This document shows, in pieces, positions 1 through 5,505 of a stretch of DNA of 5,505 bases. The position numbers and the translations under genes were made by a program. The stretch is from an uncultured bacterium. Its GTDB lineage: Bacteria > Cyanobacteriota > Vampirovibrionia > Gastranaerophilales > Gastranaerophilaceae. The notes beneath the pieces were generated by a model. The model had not been told where the DNA came from, ran no database searches, and saw only the letters and a list, made by a program, of their open reading frames with translations. The stretch is taken from the NCBI GenBank assembly GCA_949288685.1, contig CASELB010000082.1, forward strand, positions 1-5,505, read 5' to 3'. Every line of letters begins with the position of its first letter. Position 1 is the first letter of the stretch.

Positions 1-19
1 AGTAGTTAGAAAAACACTT

Positions 20-2962
20 ATGAATATGTCATTTGCCGGTGTCGGTGCATCGTCCAGTATACTTGCGCCAAAATTGATGAAAGCCTTTGGCATAGACAAA
101 GCACTTGCAAATGAGATTGCGGAAGAAATTATTAATGCCGCAGGTACTTACGGCGTAACAAAGATTTCAGGTGACGATTACGGTTCAGCCGATGCGTTTA
201 TAGACTTTGTAACCGGTCTTGTAATGGCAAGAATTTCCCATGTTAAAACAGGCGGTAGTGATGCTGTGAATGAATCAGGTCATCAACCGCGAGTTTCACG
301 CGGGGTAAGAGGGGATGTTAACAACCACCGTGATATGGTTGCTGATGCAGAAGTTGCAAGAAAAAGTAATCAACAGCACTTGGACGCAAATGAAAGAAAA
401 ATGGCAGAAGATGCTGCAGATGAGGTTCCTACACCGGAAGAACTTGATTCTTACCACAAGGAACATGGTTATATTGAACCCGACAAAGAAGAAAGAAAAG
501 CACTTAATGAACATCAAAATCAGGTACGTAAAGATTATGCGGAAGCACATGCAATCGGTAATAATTCAGAAATTAAACAGCAAAAATCCGCAGCGCAGAT
601 AAAGAGTGAAATAGAGAAACTAAACGATGAACTAAAAGGTATTGACGGTAATATAAAACGTCTGGAACAACAAATTGCCGGTGCCAAACGTTTCGGCAAG
701 AGCACAGCTGCATTAGAAAAACAACTTGCAGCATTAAAAGAAAAGAGAAATCTAAAAGCTGCAGAACTTGAAACTTTGAAAAATAATTCTGAACCGGGAG
801 AAATTAAAAATGAAGCTCCGGTTGAAACTACCTCTCAAAATTCCGTGGATACTCCCGAAAATTCTGCTGCAGTTAAGAATGACGTACAATCAACAGTTAA
901 GCCGGAAGAAGAGGTTAAACCGGAGAATATAAAAAATGACGTAGATTCTGTTTCCAGAAAATCTATACCAAGAGAATATCGCAAGCTCTGGAAGAGCTGT
1001 AAAAGAAGAATTAAAAAAGTTATGTCGGAAATGTCTGATATTATATCAGCTGATTCCAAATCAATTGGTGAACGCGGAAAAGCGCTGATAAATAAATGTG
1101 AAACCTTAATTACAGATTTAAAAACGATTGCTGCAAATGTAACCGGTGAGGTAAAAGCAAAAATCCAAAATATTATTAATAATTTACAAACAATGATTAA
1201 ACAAAAACTGGCAAACCACGGAGATATACAGTCATCATCTCCGCGCAGGGCAGGAGTTTATAAATCCCCTACAAGCGTAGAAGAAACAGCACTTCCTTTT
1301 GGTAAAAAAGCGGCGGTTGCTGCTGATGCCAAAATTGTCTTAGGCGGACAATTTGTACTTGATTTGTCAGACCCGGGGATTAGACAAATTTTATGTGACG
1401 GCAGGGTACACACAGTAGGGCGCAGCGGCGATATTCAGATACCGGACGCTTATAACAGAGTTTCCAGAAAACATCTGGAAATTCAAATGGTCGGGGATAG
1501 GGTAATCGTTCGTGATATTTCATCAAACGGTTCCGCACTGAGAGAAGAATTGCCCGTAATTAACGAGGATGAACTGGTTAGAACGGCGGGCAACAACGGT
1601 AATCCTGTTAACAAAGATTATGTAAGGACATCAAGAGAAACACGCGCCCACTTTAATGATGCAATTGAATCAGGTGATTATACGAAAGATTTAGACAGCT
1701 ATATAGAAACAATGAATCGTGCGCACGAAATTGCTTATGCCGGCAAGGACGGGCGCCATGAATGGTATTCTAAAGCAGGCGGCGGAAGTCTTAATGTTCA
1801 CCCCGGGAAAATCCGTGAAAGCGGTCCGTTAAGAAATTCGCGCTTAAAAGAAGCGAAAGAGATTGAAGCGATTGCACGTAAGTACGGCGACCCGTACCGT
1901 GTGGAAAATGAAACTCAGAAAGTTAAACTGAAAGGTATACCTGAAGAGTATCAACCGATGGATGTGTACTTTAACGGCGAGTATGTTCACTATTATCCCG
2001 ATGCGGCTGCTTTAGAAAAATATTATTACAAGGAAATGCACAGAACGGCGCAAGAAGCACTTGCTTTAATTGAACGCGGTGCGTCTGAAAGAGAGATATT
2101 ATATAAACTTGCCGAACATTATCAATACGCGGCAAATGCAAGACCATACGGTCAAATTAATAATTCATTATTTATGAACGAAATAAATACTCTATTGACA
2201 AGAGCTGGTATGAAAACAATGCCGCACGGAATGTTGGATCATGCTGCACAACGTTTGCAGCCGGACGCTTTTAAAAAGTATTTTACTGATGAATATTATA
2301 AAACAGCTGTTGATACGCAGGCAGTGCCGGTTGAAACACCGGTTCAGGAATCGCATGTACAACAACCGGTTGATAATAGCCGCGTTTCTTCTGATTTTTC
2401 TTCCATAAGTGATGAAATTGCAGGTGCTAAAACGCAATTAGAATTAGACCGGATACAGGCAAAACTAAACAGAATGCCGGAAAGCGAAGAAAAAGACAGA
2501 TTACAATCCGTTTTGAATAGCAAAAGCAGAGCAATAAGAACTGGCTCAACTCCTGTACAAACAGGTGCAGTCAGGTTTTCGTCCGCTGATATAAGCATTG
2601 CTTCATGTATTGATTACACAAACGGATATAAAAATCTGGCGGGAAATTCAAGTTCTGTTCCCGATGTACGCAGATGGTTAACAGAAGGACTGCCGTCAGG
2701 CAGCAGCAGACCTTATGCTGTTAAATATAATGCCGATAGAACTGAAACGATTTTGGTTATAGGACTTCCCGGAAGGGCGGGGTCTAATGTAACCCTTAAA
2801 GTCAATGGTTTTGTGCCGGAGGCAAATGTAGCGAAACTTGCTAAATATGTACAGGATAATATTGCCCAAACGGGTGATTACCAAGGGATGTTAAGCAAAA
2901 TAGAACGTCTGGGACATAAAGGATTTGCTAATATTTTAAATGATGCGGTGTCTGATATATAA
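20..2962 (+). CDS. Large multidomain FHA protein with coiled coil and a degenerate Fic-like region
   Basis: This 980-residue protein has no full-length family I recognise. In order it shows: a helical N-terminus (1-75) without a signal peptide or clear membrane segment; a charged region (95-185); a heptad-rich coiled coil (about 188-256); an acidic Pro/Glu/Asn linker (258-315); a basic helical block (316-398); an FHA domain (about 440-510); a Fic/Doc-like region (about 550-760); a Val/Pro/Gln linker (764-792); a helical hairpin (795-838); and an alpha/beta C-terminus (850-980). The FHA part implies binding to phosphothreonine proteins, so at least that part must meet phosphorylated partners, either in the cytoplasm or, if the protein is exported, in a target cell. 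The role is unknown; signalling scaffold or effector are inferences. The start is uncertain. ATG at 20 (or 26) has no clear Shine-Dalgarno sequence, and the frame stays open to the left edge of the window, so translation could begin further upstream. It ends in TAA. The ORF is certain; the function is not. Confidence 0.93.
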   Translation: MNMSFAGVGASSSILAPKLMKAFGIDKALANEIAEEIINAAGTYGVTKISGDDYGSADAFIDFVTGLVMARISHVKTGGSDAVNESGHQPRVSRGVRGDVNNHRDMVADAEVARKSNQQHLDANERKMAEDAADEVPTPEELDSYHKEHGYIEPDKEERKALNEHQNQVRKDYAEAHAIGNNSEIKQQKSAAQIKSEIEKLNDELKGIDGNIKRLEQQIAGAKRFGKSTAALEKQLAALKEKRNLKAAELETLKNNSEPGEIKNEAPVETTSQNSVDTPENSAAVKNDVQSTVKPEEEVKPENIKNDVDSVSRKSIPREYRKLWKSCKRRIKKVMSEMSDIISADSKSIGERGKALINKCETLITDLKTIAANVTGEVKAKIQNIINNLQTMIKQKLANHGDIQSSSPRRAGVYKSPTSVEETALPFGKKAAVAADAKIVLGGQFVLDLSDPGIRQILCDGRVHTVGRSGDIQIPDAYNRVSRKHLEIQMVGDRVIVRDISSNGSALREELPVINEDELVRTAGNNGNPVNKDYVRTSRETRAHFNDAIESGDYTKDLDSYIETMNRAHEIAYAGKDGRHEWYSKAGGGSLNVHPGKIRESGPLRNSRLKEAKEIEAIARKYGDPYRVENETQKVKLKGIPEEYQPMDVYFNGEYVHYYPDAAALEKYYYKEMHRTAQEALALIERGASEREILYKLAEHYQYAANARPYGQINNSLFMNEINTLLTRAGMKTMPHGMLDHAAQRLQPDAFKKYFTDEYYKTAVDTQAVPVETPVQESHVQQPVDNSRVSSDFSSISDEIAGAKTQLELDRIQAKLNRMPESEEKDRLQSVLNSKSRAIRTGSTPVQTGAVRFSSADISIASCIDYTNGYKNLAGNSSSVPDVRRWLTEGLPSGSSRPYAVKYNADRTETILVIGLPGRAGSNVTLKVNGFVPEANVAKLAKYVQDNIAQTGDYQGMLSKIERLGHKGFANILNDAVSDI
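581..787 (+). other. Coiled-coil segment of the FHA protein
   Basis: Residues about 188-256 are rich in Glu, Lys, Leu and Ala, with hydrophobic residues at 3-4 spacing (for example around IEKLNDELKGI and LEKQLAALKEK). They are split near residues 221-228 by a short Gly-containing turn, so this may be an antiparallel helical hairpin or a dimerising coiled coil. The flanking linker at 258-315 is acidic and low in hydrophobic residues, typical of a disordered tether. Confidence 0.7.
1337..1549 (+). other. FHA (forkhead-associated) domain, phosphothreonine-binding
   Basis: Residues about 440-510 carry all three FHA signature elements in the right order and spacing: Gly467-Arg468 (TVGRSGDI), Ser482-Arg483-x-His485 (VSRKHLEI) and Asn503-Gly504 (DISSNGS). 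In the family the GR arginine and the SxxH serine contact the phosphate, and the Asn before Gly binds the ligand backbone. All are present, so the domain is probably functional. Predicted strands before and after (FVLDL, RVIVRDI) fit the beta-sandwich. No serine/threonine kinase is encoded in this window, so the partner must be elsewhere. Confidence 0.92.
1667..2299 (+). other. Fic/Doc-like region with altered active-site motif (tentative)
   Basis: Residues about 550-760 follow the order of landmarks of a Fic domain: an N-terminal helix with a MNRAHE segment and a Gly-rich loop (GKDGRHEWY, 575-583); a flap-like strand with an aromatic/Pro turn and helix (VYFNGEYVHYYPDAAALEK, 649-667); a helix ending near His700; and then ARPYGQINNSLFMNEINTLL (707-726). 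That last stretch sits where Fic proteins have HPFx(D/E)GNGRxxR. Aligned so, only the Pro, the aromatic and the central Asn survive (Pro709, Tyr710, Asn714); the catalytic His, both glycines and both arginines are replaced (Arg708, Ile713, Asn715, Ser716, Met719). The fold assignment is inference from a motif-level match. If right, canonical AMPylation is unlikely. An unrelated all-helical domain is the main alternative. Confidence 0.4.
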
Positions 2963-3200
2963 CAGTATTTGCTGTGGTAATTAATCAGGCAGGCAGCACT
3001 TACTATGATAATAACAGGAAATTGTATGATGATAATTCATAAAAAATTAATTCTATATTCAATTGCAGGATAAGTTGTTTTACCGGAGAAGATGTGGCGG
3101 AAATCCAAAAATATAGCAGAGGAACAACAAAGTTTAAGCGGTATTTACTTTATATGAACCGCATGACTTAATCTGACATCTGTAGTATAATAGCAATACG
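2963..3200 (+). other. Intergenic region between the FHA and GH57 genes
   Basis: This 238-base spacer separates the two genes. I see no strong intrinsic terminator: a weak imperfect hairpin (2964-2974 with 2994-3004, core TGCTG/CAGCA) and another (GCGGT 3138-3142 with ACCGC 3158-3162) both lack a following T-run. A 42-codon frame open at 3043-3171 looks like coding sequence but has no good start. A promoter-like pair lies at its right end. No tRNA or other known RNA is evident. Confidence 0.6.
3163..3191 (+). promoter_or_regulatory. Predicted sigma70-type promoter of the GH57 gene
   Basis: A perfect -10 hexamer TATAAT (3186-3191) is preceded, at a spacing of exactly 17 bases, by ATGACT (3163-3168), which matches four of six positions of TTGACA. 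Transcription would be expected to begin at about 3197-3199, only two to four bases before the ATG at 3201. If this promoter is used, the mRNA is leaderless or nearly so. An upstream promoter giving a normal leader is the alternative. Confidence 0.6.
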
Positions 3201-5438
3201 ATGATGAAGGACTTAAACAAATTATCTATTGCGTTTTACTGGCATCTTCACCAGCCGGTGTATCAGTTGGAAGACACGTTTCTTATGCCGTACGTGCGTT
3301 TGCATGCGGTTAAAGATTACCTTGATATGCTTCTTTTCCTTGAGAAATTTCCTTCGCTTAAATTGAATTTTAATATCGTACCATCGCTAATTGATTCAAT
3401 TCTTAGTTATGTAGATGACGGTTATACCGATGTGCAGCAGGATTTGACGCTTTCTGACGTAGAAGAGCTTACTGATGATGAAAAAGCCTTCATACTTAAC
3501 AACTTTTTTACCGCAAATTATGACACAATGATTTTAAAAAGCGAACGGTATACGCAGCTTTATAAACGGCGGTTTAAGACGCAGGAGCCAAACCTTAGAG
3601 AGTTTTCCAATCAGGATTATTCAGACCTTATGGCGCTTTTTAATCTTGCGTGGATTGACCGCTCACATAAAGACAGATATCCCGAATATAGCTATTTATT
3701 TGAAAAACATGATAACTTCTCGTATGAGGACCGGCAAAATATTATACAGTTTCATTTAAAAATTATGGGGGATATTATTCCTGCCTATAAAAAATTCCTT
3801 AATGAAGGCAGAATAGAGATTACGACAAGTCCGTATTATCATCCTATATTGCCGATTATTCAGGATGTAAAAGCTGTTCTTAAAAATGCTGCCACAACAG
3901 AAGGTCTGCCGCCCCGGTTAAATATGTCGCTTGATGCAAAAAATCAAATCCGTTCGGGGTTAGACAGAATAGAAGAAGTTTTTGGAGTACGCCCGAAAGG
4001 TTTTTGGCCGCCTGAATTGTGCTTGAGCGGAAAAACTCTGAATACACTTGCAAGAGAGGGGATTGAATGGACTATCTCTGATGAGGCTATTCTTTCAGAA
4101 TCTATAAATTTCCCGTTTATCAGAGATTTTAAAAGTAATCTTGAGGATCCGTATCACTTATTAAAGGTTTATGAGTTTAAGGATAAATCCAACCCTATTG
4201 ATATTATTTTTAGAGATCGTTCACTTGCAAACCTTATCAATTTTGAATACGCAAATGTAGACAGTAAAATAGCGGCACATGATTTGTATGACAAAATAAA
4301 ATCTATTCAATCCAAACTTCTGGTTTCTCCTGACAGCACACACATGCTTACGATTGCTCTCGACGGCGAAAACTGCTGGGAGCGCTATGATAATGACGGC
4401 AATGAGTTTCTTGAGTCAATTTATACAGATATAGTAAACGACCCGAGTCTTGAAACGGTGCTTATAAGTGATTACATAAAACAGGATAAGCACAAAAAAG
4501 AACTTAAGAAGATTTATGCCGGTTCATGGATTAATAACAGTTTTCAGTACTGGATAGGCGACAGAGAAAAAAATCTGGCATGGGCTAGTGTAAAACAGGT
4601 ACGTGATGATATTTTCGCGTACAAAAAAGAACACAGAGATATTTCAAAAGCGCTTTTAAACGATGCAATGAATGAACTTTATATCTGCCAGGGCAGCGAC
4701 TGGTTCTGGTGGTATGGTGAACCTAATAATTCAGGGCAGGATTATATTTTTGATTATATTTTCAGAGAACGGCTGAAAAATATATACAAAATACTTAATA
4801 TGCCTGTTCCGGAATACCTTGAAACACCGTTTATTACTGCAAATGATATTACAATGCGTTATCCTGAGGCGCTTTTGAGCCAGACTGTTGACGGCAAACT
4901 GTCTTCTGACGAAAACTGGGCGCAGGCGGGCAGCATTGTTATTCCTGACGGTCCTGTTTATAAGGAAAATAAGTTATTTGACCGGATTTCATTTTGTAAT
5001 GATACGGAAAATATTTATTTGAGAATTTATACAAATAAAACTCCCGAAACTTCTTCAAAAAGGATTAATCAGTTTCATATATACACGAGAAATGCCTCTG
5101 TAATTACTCCGCGTGCACAGATAAGGCTTATTGATAAAAATGATGAGAATTCTTTAATTACAAAAGAAAAATTTAATAATGAACTGCTTTTAATTGTTAT
5201 TAATGATGAACTGTTCCCTGTTCGTTTTTTAAACGTTAAGGAAGAGAATAGCTGGCGGCTTGCGGGGGTTAATAATATAGAAATTTGTTATGAAGATGTA
5301 ATTGATATCAGGATTCCTTTTTCTGATTTAGGAATAAACAGCGGGGATTTACTGGAACTCTTTTTTGCAATATCCGATAACGGTATAAAAGAAACTTATA
5401 TTCCTAACGACGCTCTTCTTGTTTTAAAACGCGGATAG
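3201..5438 (+). CDS. Glycoside hydrolase family 57 (alpha-amylase/amylopullulanase-like)
   Basis: This 745-residue retaining alpha-glucan enzyme of family GH57 has the conserved regions in order: WHLHQPVYQ (14-22), SPYYHPILP (210-218), GFWPPELCLS (267-276) with the nucleophile Glu272, LTIALDGENCWE (383-394) with the acid/base Asp388, and GSDWFWWYG (498-506). Residues 1 to about 535 form the catalytic barrel and helical bundle. About 560-745 look like the C-terminal beta-sandwich found in this subgroup. There is no signal peptide, so it acts in the cytoplasm, most likely on glycogen or maltodextrins; hydrolase and glucanotransferase activities cannot be told apart from sequence. An in-frame TAG at 3183-3185 with no start codon before 3201 fixes the start at ATG 3201 or the adjacent ATG 3204. 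No Shine-Dalgarno sequence precedes either. The gene is complete and ends in TAG. Confidence 0.93.
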   Translation: MMKDLNKLSIAFYWHLHQPVYQLEDTFLMPYVRLHAVKDYLDMLLFLEKFPSLKLNFNIVPSLIDSILSYVDDGYTDVQQDLTLSDVEELTDDEKAFILNNFFTANYDTMILKSERYTQLYKRRFKTQEPNLREFSNQDYSDLMALFNLAWIDRSHKDRYPEYSYLFEKHDNFSYEDRQNIIQFHLKIMGDIIPAYKKFLNEGRIEITTSPYYHPILPIIQDVKAVLKNAATTEGLPPRLNMSLDAKNQIRSGLDRIEEVFGVRPKGFWPPELCLSGKTLNTLAREGIEWTISDEAILSESINFPFIRDFKSNLEDPYHLLKVYEFKDKSNPIDIIFRDRSLANLINFEYANVDSKIAAHDLYDKIKSIQSKLLVSPDSTHMLTIALDGENCWERYDNDGNEFLESIYTDIVNDPSLETVLISDYIKQDKHKKELKKIYAGSWINNSFQYWIGDREKNLAWASVKQVRDDIFAYKKEHRDISKALLNDAMNELYICQGSDWFWWYGEPNNSGQDYIFDYIFRERLKNIYKILNMPVPEYLETPFITANDITMRYPEALLSQTVDGKLSSDENWAQAGSIVIPDGPVYKENKLFDRISFCNDTENIYLRIYTNKTPETSSKRINQFHIYTRNASVITPRAQIRLIDKNDENSLITKEKFNNELLLIVINDELFPVRFLNVKEENSWRLAGVNNIEICYEDVIDIRIPFSDLGINSGDLLELFFAISDNGIKETYIPNDALLVLKRG

Positions 5439-5505
5439 AAAAATCCAACTAAAGTTATACTTTGAGATTAAACATATTCTTTAAATACAGGATGTAAAAG
5501 ATTGG
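5439..5505. other. Downstream flank of the GH57 gene, no gene seen
   Basis: These last 67 bases are AT-rich. A five-base-pair hairpin (AAAGT 5451-5455, ACTTT 5459-5463) is too weak and lacks a T-run to be called a terminator. No coding start with a ribosome binding site is visible before the window ends. Confidence 0.5.

Noticed and set aside
296..1059. Open frames on the minus strand (296-550, 835-1059) and the other plus frame (315-602) inside the FHA gene
   Set aside because: They lie wholly within the 980-codon gene, have biased hydrophobic or low-complexity translations, and show no recognisable domain; they are shadow frames.
950..1471. Twelve-base direct repeat GTTTCCAGAAAA at 950-961 and 1460-1471
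   Set aside because: Both copies encode Val-Ser-Arg-Lys; the second is the FHA signature and the first lies in a linker. No flanking similarity, so coincidence is most likely.
818..2338. Repeat CCGGTTGAAAC at 818-828 and 2327-2337, and a short inverted repeat CCGGT/ACCGG around 2327-2342
   Set aside because: Both copies encode Pro-Val-Glu-Thr in disordered linkers; too short and within coding sequence to call a regulatory or mobile element.
2192..2884. Minus-strand open frames 2192-2437, 2344-2598 and 2696-2884
   Set aside because: All lie opposite the coding strand of the FHA gene, with no ribosome binding sites or recognisable protein features.
2964..3004. Hairpin after the FHA gene as a possible intrinsic terminator
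   Set aside because: The stem is only five plus three base pairs around an internal loop, with a long loop and no T-run after it.
3026..3073. Fifteen-codon ORF starting ATGATG at 3026 with AGGA at 3016-3019
   Set aside because: The spacing to AGGA is plausible, but the peptide (MMIIHKKLILYSIAG) is too short and AT-driven to support without conservation data.
1..5505. CRISPR arrays, insertion sequences, tRNA/rRNA genes, attachment sites
   Set aside because: No regularly spaced repeats, transposase-like proteins, terminal inverted repeats or tRNA-like cloverleaf sequences were seen on either strand.

Overview
The window is a roughly 40 % G+C (by eye), AT-rich bacterial segment with two large genes on the + strand, separated by a 238-base gap. 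A GH57 enzyme of the cyanobacterial/anaerobe type, a multidomain FHA protein and weak Shine-Dalgarno signals at both starts would fit a gut-type non-photosynthetic cyanobacterial relative (Melainabacteria/Gastranaerophilales). This is an inference from style, not from a marker gene, and other AT-rich anaerobes remain possible.

Layout. Positions 20-2962 encode a 980-residue mosaic protein: a small helical N-terminal region, a charged segment, a coiled coil, an acidic linker, a second helical block, a canonical forkhead-associated (FHA) phosphothreonine-binding domain, a region of about 200 residues that I read as a degenerate Fic/Doc-like fold, another linker, a helical hairpin, and an unrecognised alpha/beta C-terminus. 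Positions 2963-3200 are intergenic. They hold no convincing terminator, a possible relic reading frame, and a good sigma70-type promoter whose -10 box lies only 9 bases before the next start codon. Positions 3201-5438 encode a 745-residue family GH57 alpha-glucan enzyme with both catalytic carboxylates present. The last 67 bases hold nothing that I can name.

How the genes relate. There is no sign that the two genes work together. The second has its own promoter-like sequence, and the functions (phosphopeptide recognition or possible effector biology versus cytosolic glycogen/maltodextrin metabolism) do not connect. The GH57 gene is ordinary housekeeping metabolism. The FHA/Fic-like mosaic is the unusual part: its phosphothreonine-binding residues are intact, while the Fic-like motif has lost the residues needed for canonical AMP transfer. 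That suggests a binding module, a pseudoenzyme, or an enzyme of altered chemistry.
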